From positions 1-14,951 of the forward strand of contig JALFGI010000228.1 of assembly GCA_022777455.1 (NCBI GenBank): a stretch of 14,951 nucleotides of DNA. Direction: 5' to 3'. Under the pieces are notes generated by a model that ran no database searches, was not told where the DNA came from, and was given only the letters and a program-made list of their open reading frames with translations. The DNA is from Clostridiales bacterium (lineage in GTDB: Bacteria > Bacillota_A > Clostridia > Oscillospirales > Oscillospiraceae). Both the position numbers and the translations under genes were made by a program. Positions 7,100 to 13,956 of this stretch are shown here, one piece after another (within the stretch, counting starts at the first letter, position 1; each line of letters opens with the position of its first letter).

Positions 7100-7237
7100 A
7101 TGGAAAATGAAGAAAAACAGCCCGAAGGCTATGAACCCCGCCCGACCTGGCAGGTGTGGGCAGCCCGGGGCGGCCTGGTCCTGTTTATTCTGTTTGTGAT
7201 TTATCAGCTGGTGTGCATCAGCCGGGGGGGCCTGTGA
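7100..7237 (+). CDS. Small single-span membrane protein upstream of ruvC
   Basis: This 45-residue open frame begins MENEEKQPEGYEPRPTWQVW and has a strong Shine-Dalgarno (GAGGTGA, 6 bases before the ATG). The N-terminal part is acidic and proline-rich. Residues about 26-40 (LVLFILFVIYQLVCI) form one hydrophobic span, followed by a short SRGGL tail. A cytoplasmic N-terminus with one transmembrane helix is the likely topology. Its stop overlaps the ruvC start by one base (TGATG), which argues that it is translated and coupled to ruvC. I do not recognise the family and assign no function. The alternative is a leader peptide whose translation only serves to open ruvC. Confidence 0.7.
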   Translation: MENEEKQPEGYEPRPTWQVWAARGGLVLFILFVIYQLVCISRGGL

Positions 7238-7734
7238 TGAAGATTCTGGGCATTGACCCCGGCTACGGCATCACCGGCTTCGGCCTCATCGCCGCGGAGC
7301 GGAACCAGTTCCAGCTGCTGCGGTGCGGGGCCATCACCACCCCGCCCAACACGGAATTTGCCTGGCGGCTCAGCGTGATCTACAACGACATGGTTCAGCT
7401 TTTGATGATGGAGAAGCCGGACGCGGTGGCCATTGAGGAGCTGTTCTTTGGTCACAACGTCACCACCGGCATCAACGTGGCCCAGAGCCGGGGGGTGATT
7501 CTGCTTGCCGTGCAGCAGGCAGGGGTGCCGGTTTTTGAATACAAGCCCATGCAAGTCAAGCAGGCCGTGGTGGGTTACGGCAGCGCCAGCAAGCATCAGG
7601 TGATGGACATGACCAAGCGCATCCTCCACCTGTCCGCGGTACCCAAGCCCGACGACGCCGCCGACGCCGTGGCCATCGCACTGTGCCACGCGCGGTCAAG
7701 CACCTCCCTGCTGGCAGCGGCACAAAAGAAATAA
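7237..7734 (+). CDS. ruvC: Crossover junction endodeoxyribonuclease RuvC
   Basis: RuvC is the dimeric nuclease that cuts Holliday junctions brought by RuvAB during recombination repair. The 165-residue protein carries the RNase-H-fold catalytic acids in family order: D7 (ILGIDPGYG), E67 (VAIEELFFG), and D140 and D143 (DDAADAVAIALCH). The stretch VVGYGSASKHQVM is the conserved region before the last pair. The frame extends upstream to a GTG at 7156, but the ATG at 7237 gives the canonical MKILGIDPG start and the TGATG junction with the small membrane protein. The downstream gap of 385 bases to ruvA is unusually long for a ruv operon and contains a repeat element. Confidence 0.97.
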   Translation: MKILGIDPGYGITGFGLIAAERNQFQLLRCGAITTPPNTEFAWRLSVIYNDMVQLLMMEKPDAVAIEELFFGHNVTTGINVAQSRGVILLAVQQAGVPVFEYKPMQVKQAVVGYGSASKHQVMDMTKRILHLSAVPKPDDAADAVAIALCHARSSTSLLAAAQKK

Positions 7735-7763
7735 CACCATTCACCCTTGCCCCGGAGGCGGAC

Positions 7764-8061
7764 AAATTGTAATTTGATGGTTTGAACCGCACCCACTGTA
7801 GGGGCGGCTCGTATCCGCCCGCATCGTAACGAAATTAAGTGTTCCGTTGAATGGTATCGTGTCTGACATCGTACGAATTCGCCTAACCCGGTTTATTTTT
7901 GTTGATTATACTGCGCGGGAGGCTACGAGCCTCCCCTACACTGGCTGGGCGGTTGTTGTAGTCTGGCACGCAAAAACGTTACCGGGCACCACCCAAGAGC
8001 CCCGGATGACACATATGCCGGTGCGCATTGGGGTAGCGAGCTGCGCTTCAAATTACAATTT
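7764..8061 (+). repeat. Complete family-1 MITE-like element between ruvC and ruvA
   Basis: This 298-bp block is bounded by exact 12-bp inverted termini, AAATTGTAATTT (7764-7775) and AAATTACAATTT (8050-8061). Inside are an imperfect hairpin at 7802-7820 (GGGCGG/CCGCCC) and GGGAGGCT/AGCCTCCC at 7917-7935. The roughly 100 bases from about 7785 are nearly the same as those starting at 4250. There is no obvious target-site duplication at the edges. No credible protein is encoded. Between the element and ruvA a small CGGTTT/AAACCG hairpin (8064-8083) is seen. This is the best-preserved copy and defines the family boundaries. Confidence 0.85.
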
Positions 8062-8119
8062 ACCGGTTTACTGAGTCAAACCGATCAGAACAAAAATCTT
8101 CTCCATCAGGAGGGAACCT

Positions 8120-8719
8120 ATGCTTTACTATGTTTCCGGCAATGTGACCATTCTGGAGCCCGGACTTGCCGTCATCGACTGCGGCGGGGTGGGCTACGGC
8201 TGCCATGTGACGGCTTATACCGCCGCCCAGCTGAAACTGGGCACCAACGCCCGGCTGTTTATCACCGAATCCATCCGGGAGGATGCTTTTGATCTCTACG
8301 GCTTTATCTCCCGGGAGGAACAGCGCTGCTACGAGCTGCTCACCGGGGTCAACGGTGTCGGCCCCAAGGCAGCCATGGCCATTCTCTCCGCCGGAGGCCC
8401 CCAGAATTTCACCCTGGCGGTGATGACCGGGGATGAAAAAATGCTCACCGCCGCCCAGGGCGTGGGCAAGAAGATCGCCCAGCGGATTATTTTGGAATTA
8501 AAGGACAAAATCGGCGGCGGCAGCATGGAGCTGGACTTCTCCGCCGGGGCCCCCGCGGCGGCACCCCAGGCTTCCGGCTCTCTCGCCATGGCCACCGCCG
8601 CCTTGCAGGAGCTGGGCTACTCCCCCGCCGAAATCAACACCGCACTCAAAGGCGTGGATCCCAAGTCCAGCACCGAGGAAATGGTGCGCTATGCCCTGAG
8701 AGCCATGGTCATGAAGTAA
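8120..8719 (+). CDS. ruvA: Holliday junction branch-migration subunit RuvA
   Basis: RuvA binds the four-way junction as a tetramer and loads the RuvB motor. The 199-residue product shows the three expected parts: an N-terminal OB fold ([15 protein letters not shown]...GVGYGCHV, with [12 protein letters not shown] at its end), a double helix-hairpin-helix DNA-binding domain ([18 protein letters not shown] and [20 protein letters not shown]), and, after an Ala/Pro/Gly-rich linker (about residues 138-155), the RuvB-contacting domain III ([16 protein letters not shown]). AGGAGGG sits 5 bases before the ATG. ruvB follows after 10 bases. Confidence 0.97.
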   Translation: MLYYVSGNVTILEPGLAVIDCGGVGYGCHVTAYTAAQLKLGTNARLFITESIREDAFDLYGFISREEQRCYELLTGVNGVGPKAAMAILSAGGPQNFTLAVMTGDEKMLTAAQGVGKKIAQRIILELKDKIGGGSMELDFSAGAPAAAPQASGSLAMATAALQELGYSPAEINTALKGVDPKSSTEEMVRYALRAMVMK

Positions 8720-8729
8720 GGAGAACGAA

Positions 8730-9767
8730 ATGAGTCTGGAATTTTCCGAAGGGCTGGAAGCGCCCATCATTACCCCCACCTTTGTGCCCCAGGATTCGGC
8801 GGAGGTCGGCCTGCGGCCCAAACTGCTCTCCGACTACACCGGCCAGGAGAAGGCCAAGGGGAATCTGTCCGTCTACATTGAGGCCGCCCGGCAGCGGGGG
8901 GAATGTCTGGACCACACCCTGCTCTACGGCCCTCCCGGCCTGGGCAAAACCACCCTGGCGGGGGTCATCGCCAATGAGATGGGGGTGAACATCCGGGTCA
9001 CCTCCGGCCCGGCCATTGAAAAGCCCGGGGATCTGGCGGCCCTGCTGACCAACCTGAACCCCGGGGACATCCTGTTTATTGACGAAATCCACCGCTTAAA
9101 CCGGGTGGTGGAGGAAATACTCTACCCCGCCATGGAGGATTTTGCCATCGACATCATCGTGGGCAAGGGCCCCAGCGCCAACTCCATCCGGCTGGATCTG
9201 CCCAAATTCACCCTGGTGGGCGCCACCACCCGGGCGGGCCAGCTCTCTGCCCCCCTGCGGGACCGGTTCGGCGTTTCTCTGCGGCTGGAACTGTACCAGC
9301 CGGAGGAGCTGGCGAAAATCGTCACCCGTTCCGCCGCCATTTTGGGCATGGACATCGACCCCCGGGGCGCCATGGAGATCGCCTCCCGGAGCCGGGGCAC
9401 CCCCCGGATCGCCAACCGGTTCCTGCGCCGGGTGCGGGACTTTGCCCAGATCATGGGCGACGGCACCATCACCAAGGAGGCCGCCGACCTGGCCCTGAGC
9501 CGGCTGGAGGTGGACAAGCTGGGCCTGGATGCCGTGGACCGGCGGATGCTCACCGCCATCATCCAGAATTACAATGGCGGCCCGGTGGGTCTGGAAACGC
9601 TGGCGGCCACCATCGGCGAGGAGGCCATCACCCTGGAGGATGTGTACGAACCCTACCTGATGCAGCTTGGCTTCCTCACCCGCACCCCCCGGGGCCGCTG
9701 CGTCACCGCCCTGGCCTATGACCATCTGCACATTCCCTACGAGGGGCAGACCCAATTCAGTATTTAA
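8730..9767 (+). CDS. ruvB: Holliday junction branch-migration ATPase RuvB
   Basis: RuvB is the AAA+ hexameric motor that drives branch migration with RuvA. The 345-residue protein has the RuvB start [19 protein letters not shown], Walker [12 protein letters not shown] (K73), Walker [13 protein letters not shown] (D118, E119), the sensor-1 segment LVGATTRAG, and the RDRFG arginine region. The C-terminal winged helix contains [25 protein letters not shown] and [16 protein letters not shown] Shine-Dalgarno lies directly after the ruvA stop. No clear terminator is seen in the following 100 bases. Confidence 0.98.
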   Translation: MSLEFSEGLEAPIITPTFVPQDSAEVGLRPKLLSDYTGQEKAKGNLSVYIEAARQRGECLDHTLLYGPPGLGKTTLAGVIANEMGVNIRVTSGPAIEKPGDLAALLTNLNPGDILFIDEIHRLNRVVEEILYPAMEDFAIDIIVGKGPSANSIRLDLPKFTLVGATTRAGQLSAPLRDRFGVSLRLELYQPEELAKIVTRSAAILGMDIDPRGAMEIASRSRGTPRIANRFLRRVRDFAQIMGDGTITKEAADLALSRLEVDKLGLDAVDRRMLTAIIQNYNGGPVGLETLAATIGEEAITLEDVYEPYLMQLGFLTRTPRGRCVTALAYDHLHIPYEGQTQFSI

Positions 9768-9867
9768 AGAATTCCCCCTCTTTTTGTCCCCGTTGGATGA
9801 ACGAACGTCCCCGGATGGCGATATTGCATAAATGCCACGAAAAATTTACGAAAATTATTATAAAGGA

Positions 9868-9896
9868 TTGACAATTTGAACCGGAGTGTGTATAAT
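9868..9896 (+). promoter_or_regulatory. Perfect sigma-A promoter for the zinc-ribbon gene
   Basis: TTGACA (9868-9873) and TATAAT (9891-9896) match both consensus hexamers exactly with a 17-base spacer, and A/T-rich sequence lies upstream (about 9839-9862). Transcription should begin near 9903, giving a leader of about 95 bases before the ATG at 9998. High constitutive expression is the straightforward reading. Confidence 0.9.
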
Positions 9897-9997
9897 CCTT
9901 TCCAATGGCAGTTTCCTGTCATTCAATCCAGACCCTGCGTATCAACCATTCCGGTAGACTTTCACGGGGCAAAAATAACGGAGAGAGGTATTTCCAA

Positions 9998-10276
9998 ATG
10001 TACGAAGACAAGACTTTGAAGTGCAAAGATTGCGGCAACGAGTTCGTGTTCACCGCCGGTGAGCAGGCTTTCTACGCTGAGCGCGGCTTCCAGAACGAGC
10101 CCCAGCGCTGCAAGGCATGCCGGGACGCCCGCAAGAACAGCACCCGTGGCCCCCGTGAGTTCTTCACCGCTACCTGCGCACGTTGCGGCGGCGAGGCAAA
10201 GGTTCCCTTCGAGCCCAAGTCCGACCGTCCCGTGTTCTGCAGCGAGTGCTTCGCTCAGATGCGTGCCAACGGCTAA
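9998..10276 (+). CDS. Small double zinc-ribbon protein (zf_Tbcl-like), function unknown
   Basis: This 92-residue protein has eight cysteines in two four-cysteine sites: C9/C12 with C38/C41, and C60/C63 with C81/C84. The N-terminal half (LKCKDCGNEFVFTAGEQAFY...QRCKACRDARK) matches the zinc-ribbon family common in Clostridia. The C-terminal half (TATCARCGGEAKVPFEP...PVFCSECF) is a second, CxxC-type ribbon. Zinc binding is a firm inference; the biological role is not known. Candidate roles are nucleic-acid or ribosome association. The start at 9998 is preceded by GGAGAGAGG; an in-frame ATG at 9905 would fall almost at the transcription start and is unlikely. Codons are biased to those typical of abundant proteins (many GAG, CGC, AAG, AAC). 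It is a monocistronic unit with its own promoter and terminator. Confidence 0.88.
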   Translation: MYEDKTLKCKDCGNEFVFTAGEQAFYAERGFQNEPQRCKACRDARKNSTRGPREFFTATCARCGGEAKVPFEPKSDRPVFCSECFAQMRANG

Positions 10277-10285
10277 TTGACTTCA

Positions 10286-10327
10286 AAAAAATCGCTCCAC
10301 CTGATTTCCAAGGTGGAGCGATTTTTT
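10286..10327 (+). terminator. Strong, symmetric intrinsic terminator
   Basis: A perfect 17-bp stem pairs 10286-10302 with 10311-10327 around an 8-base loop (GATTTCCA). The GC-rich core is CGCTCCACCT/AGGTGGAGCG, flanked by six A and six T. It begins 9 bases after the zinc-ribbon stop. Since the A and T tracts are symmetric, it can also stop leftward transcription coming from the amidohydrolase gene. Confidence 0.92.
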
Positions 10328-10365
10328 GTATTGTTTGTCGAAATAATCCGCCCGGCCAGAAGTGG

Positions 10366-10541
10366 GGGAGGCTCGCAGCCTCCCGCGCAGTACAAACCCA
10401 CGATCATAATCCGGGTTGGGCGAATCCGTACTATGTCGACAAGATTCCATTCAACCAAACACTCAGGCAACCTGCCTGGCGGGAGGCTACGAGCCTCCCC
10501 TACAGTGGCTTGGCAAAATTGCATCGCCAAATTACAATTTG
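10366..10541 (-). repeat. Family-1 element between the zinc-ribbon and amidohydrolase genes
   Basis: Read on the minus strand, this copy begins AAATTGTAATTT (10530-10541), continues to hairpin GGGAGGCT/AGCCTCCC (10481-10499), a TTGAATGG-containing stretch and a CGGATTCGCCCAACCCGG segment, then TACTGCGC and the second hairpin (10366-10384). This is the same order as the copies at 4250-4517 and 7764-8061 but inverted. The far terminus is not recognisable before the terminator at 10286-10327. Next to the intact terminus, at 10542-10557, a GCCCG/CGGGC hairpin lies just past the amidohydrolase stop. Confidence 0.8.
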
Positions 10542-10561
10542 CCCGTATGCTGCAAAGCGGG

Positions 10562-11410
10562 CTAAAATTTCCGGATGATTGTTTCAATGCCGGGGCGCAG
10601 GATACGCTCCGTTTCCCCATCGAAAATCTCCTTCAGCAATTCATATTCCGTCAGACTGCCGTGGGGCACGGCCCAGGCCCCGGCGTCAGTGCCCGGGGCA
10701 AGGAGTCCGCCGAGATTTGCAAAGCTGCGGACATTTTCCATGGCGGAGGCCAGAATCTCCCGGACGGCGGTTTCGTTGAATCTCCCCCTGCCCCGCAGAT
10801 TGCCGATGGTGGACAGGGTGGGCACCCACACCGTTCCGTTTTCCGCCATGGCGGCCAGAGCCGCTTCATCCAGATATGCTCCGTGCTCGATGGAATCCAC
10901 CCCCGCCTGGGCAGCAGCTTCCACGGTTCTGGCCCCGTTGGCGTGGGCCATCACGGCGAAGCCCTCCTCATGGGCGATGTGGATCAACTCCCGGATTTCC
11001 CCGGGAGCCAGGCCATCCTCCGTCAGCACCCCGAACCGGTCAAAATCCATCAGACCGGAGATCATGATTTTCACAAAATCCGCCCCCTGTGTCCGCAGTC
11101 CGGAGACGATGGCGGCATATTCCTGCAGATTCTCATAGCGTCTGCCGATGAAGCCGCCGTAGTGCCCCACCTTGCACAGGGGCGCCAAAGGAGTGCGGTA
11201 GCAGATGCCGTATTCCGGTGCCAGTTCCCTGGCCCGCTCTCCTACCCCCCAGCGGTCGCCTCCGTCCCGGAGGTAGGAAAAGCCCAAGTCCCGGTACCGG
11301 GCCAGCCGGGGGCGAATCAGGGCATCGACAGGGCTGCTGCGATGGGCAGCAATGGCGGCCTTCCAGTCGGCCCCGTCCAGAACCATATGAATATGGCAGT
11401 CACATAACAT
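10562..11410 (-). CDS. Metal-dependent amidohydrolase-superfamily protein, substrate unknown
   Basis: The 282-residue protein has the full metal-site pattern of the amidohydrolase TIM barrel: H6 and H8 (CHIHMV) on strand 1, K114 (FVKIMISG, the usual carbamylated lysine), H156 (MAHANG), H176 (IEHGAYL) and D242 (PGTDAGAW). The later motifs resemble the imidazolonepropionase/prolidase-like branch. The catalytic HxH is almost at the N-terminus, so the beta-sandwich domain typical of that branch is missing; this is a barrel-only form. Cytoplasmic location is expected, as no signal peptide is seen. The start has only a weak GGTGAT upstream. It lies 64 bases downstream of uxaC and is probably cotranscribed, with a strong hairpin between them. 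The substrate (a lactone, amide or peptide) cannot be read from the sequence. Confidence 0.8.
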   Translation of the reverse strand: MLCDCHIHMVLDGADWKAAIAAHRSSPVDALIRPRLARYRDLGFSYLRDGGDRWGVGERARELAPEYGICYRTPLAPLCKVGHYGGFIGRRYENLQEYAAIVSGLRTQGADFVKIMISGLMDFDRFGVLTEDGLAPGEIRELIHIAHEEGFAVMAHANGARTVEAAAQAGVDSIEHGAYLDEAALAAMAENGTVWVPTLSTIGNLRGRGRFNETAVREILASAMENVRSFANLGGLLAPGTDAGAWAVPHGSLTEYELLKEIFDGETERILRPGIETIIRKF

Positions 11411-11428
11411 ACGATCACCACTTACAGG

Positions 11429-11457
11429 TTCTCCCCTGCCGGTTTGGCAGGGGAGAA
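11429..11457. other. Strong hairpin between uxaC and the amidohydrolase gene
   Basis: A perfect 12-bp stem (TTCTCCCCTGCC with GGCAGGGGAGAA) with a 5-base loop lies between the uxaC stop and the downstream ATG. In the direction of transcription (minus strand) the T tract comes before, not after, the stem, so it does not look like an ordinary intrinsic terminator. It may mark an mRNA processing or 3'-end-stabilising structure that sets different levels of the two genes. Confidence 0.6.
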
Positions 11458-11474
11458 AAAATGTTGAGGAATAA

Positions 11475-12893
11475 TTACTTGATCAGCTCATCAAAGCGGA
11501 AGTAGTGCAGGGTATTGTAGTAGCTGATGTTCTCCACCATCTTGCCCAGGGTCTTCATATCGGCGGGATACTCCCCATCCTCCACCAGCTGGCCGAAGAG
11601 GTTGCACAGAATGCGGCGGAAATACTCGTGCCGGGTGTAGCTCAGGAAGGAGCGGGAGTCGGTGAGCATGCCGTTGAAGGTGCCCATGGCGCCCAAGCTC
11701 ATGAGGCTGGTCATTTGCGCTTCCATGCCGGGCTTGTGGTCATTGAACCACCAGGCGGAACCCTGCTGAATCTTCCCGGGGATGCCGGAATCGGTCTGGA
11801 AGCAGCCGATGATGGTGCCGATGACACCGTTGTCGGAGGGGTTCAGAGAGTACAGGATGGTCTTGGCCAGGGCGTCCTCCGCCTCCAGCTTGCCCAGGAG
11901 CTTTGCCAGGCCGGCGGCGTTGGGCTGGTCGTTGATGGAGTCGAAGCCGGTGTCGGGACCGAGCTTGCCAAACATCTTGGTGGAATTGTCCCGCAGACAG
12001 GCGAAGTGGAGCTGGTTCACCCAGTTCAGGCGGCAGTATTCCTTGCCCACGGCGATGAGCAGAGCGGTATGGTAGGCCAGCTGCTCGTTCCAGGTGATGC
12101 CCTTGCCGGCCTTGGCCCGGGCGAAGATGTCGTTCAGCTGCTCCTCGGTGGCCTCCACGCAGAAGCAGTAGTCCAGAGCGTGGTCGGAGACCCGGCAGTT
12201 GTGGTCGTTGAAGTAGCCGATCCGGTTAATGAGGGCCTTGCGCATATCCTCCACGGTGTTGATGGGGAAGCCAACCACCTTTTCCATCTGGGCAACGTAA
12301 GCGGGGAAGGTGGGCTTGTCCGCCCGCATGGCCTTGTCGGGCCGGAAGGCAGGCAGCACCACGGCGGGAGCGGTGGGGTCGGCAGCCAGCTTTTCATGCC
12401 AGCGCAGATCGTCCACGGGATCGTCGGTGGTGCAGATCAGCTTGACGCCGGACTTGCGGATGATGCCCCGGACGGACATATCCGGCTGGGCCAGGATGGC
12501 GTTGCACTTCTCGTAGATTTCCATGGCGTTGTCACCGTTCAGGGGCTCGGTGATGCCGAAGTAGCGCTGCAGCTCCAGGTGGGTCCAGTGGTACAGGGGG
12601 TTGCCAATCAGGTTGGGCATGGACTCGGCCCACTTCTGGAACTTCTCGGCAGGGGTGGCATCGCCGGTGATGTAGTATTCGGGTACGCCGCAGGAGCGCA
12701 TGGCACGCCACTTGTAGTGGTCGCCGCCCAGCCAGACCTCGGTGATGGAGTTGTAACGCTTGTCCTCATAGATTTCCTGAGGATTGATGTGGCAGTGATA
12801 GTCGATGATGGGCACGGTCTCGGCGTGCTCATGATAGAGCTTCCGGGCCGTTTCCGTTTTCAGCAGAAAGTCCGCATTCATAAAAGGTGTCAT
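11475..12893 (-). CDS. uxaC: Glucuronate (uronate) isomerase UxaC
   Basis: UxaC interconverts D-glucuronate and D-fructuronate (and D-galacturonate and D-tagaturonate), the first step of hexuronate catabolism, and is relevant to host glucuronides and pectin in the gut. The 472-residue length is typical. Family features include IIDYHCHINPQEI (H33 and H35 of the metal-site HxH), the VWLGGDHYKWRAMRSCGV block, LICTTDDPVDDLRWH, and GFDSINDQPNA and SLGAMGTFNGMLTDSRSFLSY near the C-terminus. The start has AAAGGAG about 8 bases upstream; a second Met at residue 5 has no better signal. It has its own promoter and no other uronate gene is adjacent, so the partner enzymes (UxuA/UxuB, KdgK) must be elsewhere. 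Confidence 0.97.
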   Translation of the reverse strand: MTPFMNADFLLKTETARKLYHEHAETVPIIDYHCHINPQEIYEDKRYNSITEVWLGGDHYKWRAMRSCGVPEYYITGDATPAEKFQKWAESMPNLIGNPLYHWTHLELQRYFGITEPLNGDNAMEIYEKCNAILAQPDMSVRGIIRKSGVKLICTTDDPVDDLRWHEKLAADPTAPAVVLPAFRPDKAMRADKPTFPAYVAQMEKVVGFPINTVEDMRKALINRIGYFNDHNCRVSDHALDYCFCVEATEEQLNDIFARAKAGKGITWNEQLAYHTALLIAVGKEYCRLNWVNQLHFACLRDNSTKMFGKLGPDTGFDSINDQPNAAGLAKLLGKLEAEDALAKTILYSLNPSDNGVIGTIIGCFQTDSGIPGKIQQGSAWWFNDHKPGMEAQMTSLMSLGAMGTFNGMLTDSRSFLSYTRHEYFRRILCNLFGQLVEDGEYPADMKTLGKMVENISYYNTLHYFRFDELIK

Positions 12894-12925
12894 GATCTTT
12901 TCTCCTTTGCTGTGTGGGATTCACA

Positions 12926-12954
12926 GTGTTTTAACACGTTCTATCATAGGATAG
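12926..12954. promoter_or_regulatory. Candidate operator sequences at the uxaC promoter
   Basis: Two inverted repeats sit at the promoter. CTATC-ATAG-GATAG (12941-12954) overlaps the -10 hexamer, and GTGTT-TT-AACAC (12926-12937) lies at the predicted transcription start. Repressor binding at either site would block initiation. The regulator is not encoded in the window, and the sites do not match a consensus I can name with confidence. Confidence 0.4.
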
Positions 12955-12971
12955 TTTTCACCGTTCGTCAA
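12943..12971 (-). promoter_or_regulatory. Sigma-A promoter for uxaC
   Basis: On the minus strand, TTGACG (12966-12971) and TATGAT (12943-12948) each differ from consensus at one base and are separated by 17 bases. They precede the uxaC ATG by about 50 bases. Confidence 0.8.
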
Positions 12972-13055
12972 CCTTTTTTTCGCAGGTCCCCCCGGGAAAA
13001 GGGAATGCGCCGGCCGGTTTCACGCTACAATTTATCTGTGTGCTGCATAACGCGC

Positions 13056-13086
13056 AAAAAAAGACGGTGAATTTGCATCCACCGTC
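13056..13086 (-). terminator. Intrinsic terminator of the pssA-psd operon
   Basis: On the minus strand the stem GACGGTG (13080-13086) pairs with CACCGTC (13063-13069) around a 10-base loop and is followed by seven T. It starts 6 bases after the psd stop, ending this transcript and insulating the uxaC promoter. Confidence 0.9.
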
Positions 13087-13092
13087 CCGGGG

Positions 13093-13956
13093 TTATTTCT
13101 TTTTCCCGATCCGTTCTCCCAGGCGGACCACGGTCTCCGCGTCCTCCCGGGTGTTTCGGATCAAATCCTCGTCCAGAATGGCCGCGTCCTTTTGCAGCAG
13201 CACGATCACCGTGGAGCCGCCGAACTCGAACCGGCCCTTTTCCTGCCCCCGCTGTACCCTGCAGCCGCCGGGATTGTTCACGATGCGGCCCACCATGGCA
13301 GCGCCAACCTCCATTTGGAGAACCGTGCCGAAGTGCTCACTTTCCAGCAGGGCGTATTCCCGGGTATTCTCCCGATAGATGGGATACCGGCCTGCCGCGG
13401 CGGGGTTCACCGTGTGATAAACCCCCTCAATCCGGTGCTCTTCGCCGATGAAACCGGAGTCGATGTAGCTGTAGCGGTGGTAATCTCCCACTGTCAGCCG
13501 GAACAACAGCAGTGTTCCACCCAGAAAATGCTCTGCCAGCGCCTTGTCCCGCAGCAGCTGCTCCAGGGTGTATGCCACTCCCTTGATCCAAAAACAGCTG
13601 TCCTCCTCAATGGGAAACACCGTCAGCTTACTGTCGCAGGGGGCAATCAGGTGGTCGGGCTCCGGGTCCACCGGCCGCCGCCCCTCCAGAACCCGGCGGG
13701 TGAAGAAATCGTTAAAGCTGTGGTAACGCCGACGCTCAAAATCCTCCATAGGGATGTGATTGCTTTTGATGAAAGGCTTCACCGCCAGGGCGGAGATTCT
13801 CCGGTCCAGGAGCCAGCCCGCTCCACGGCTCACCCAGGGGAGAATCATCACCCGCACCAGACAGCGGCCCAGCCCCGTGCCGTACATCCATTCCAAAAAC
13901 CGGTCCTGCCCCGCGTCTCCGGGGACAGTCCGTCCATTCCGATCCCGCCAGGTCAT
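13093..13956 (-). CDS. psd: Phosphatidylserine decarboxylase proenzyme
   Basis: Psd removes CO2 from phosphatidylserine to give phosphatidylethanolamine at the membrane. The proenzyme cuts itself to form a pyruvoyl group. The 287-residue protein has the family features IAPCDSKLTVFPI, the GDYHRYSYI histidine block, the VGRIVNN region and the processing site FGGSTVIVLL, with the pyruvoyl-forming serine near residue 248. The usual LGST is GGST here, a variant also used by functional enzymes. The frame is open another 400 bases upstream, but that part is a shadow of pssA. The chosen ATG overlaps the pssA stop by 4 bases (ATGA) with no separate Shine-Dalgarno, indicating coupling. A hydrophobic stretch near residues 33-48 fits membrane association. 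Confidence 0.95.
   Translation of the reverse strand: MTWRDRNGRTVPGDAGQDRFLEWMYGTGLGRCLVRVMILPWVSRGAGWLLDRRISALAVKPFIKSNHIPMEDFERRRYHSFNDFFTRRVLEGRRPVDPEPDHLIAPCDSKLTVFPIEEDSCFWIKGVAYTLEQLLRDKALAEHFLGGTLLLFRLTVGDYHRYSYIDSGFIGEEHRIEGVYHTVNPAAAGRYPIYRENTREYALLESEHFGTVLQMEVGAAMVGRIVNNPGGCRVQRGQEKGRFEFGGSTVIVLLQKDAAILDEDLIRNTREDAETVVRLGERIGKKK

Noticed and set aside
7156..7236. GTG start giving RuvC 27 extra residues
   Set aside because: The canonical MKILGIDPG start coincides with the end of the 45-residue frame, and the extension overlaps that frame.
9905..9997. Upstream ATG extending the zinc-ribbon protein
   Set aside because: It lies about 2 bases from the predicted transcription start with no ribosome-binding site, whereas GGAGAGAGG precedes 9998.
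10277..11407. A 376-codon plus-strand frame after the zinc-ribbon gene
   Set aside because: It runs through a terminator, a repeat and the antisense of the amidohydrolase, with no ribosome-binding site or family motif.
11429..11457. Intrinsic terminator of uxaC
   Set aside because: The stem is strong, but no T tract follows it on the minus strand, so I list it as a hairpin of uncertain role.
11505..13070. A 521-codon open frame on the plus strand opposite uxaC
   Set aside because: It is the antisense of a clear uxaC gene; its length follows from GC-rich codon bias, and the translation is low-complexity Gly/Val/His-rich with no recognisable domain.
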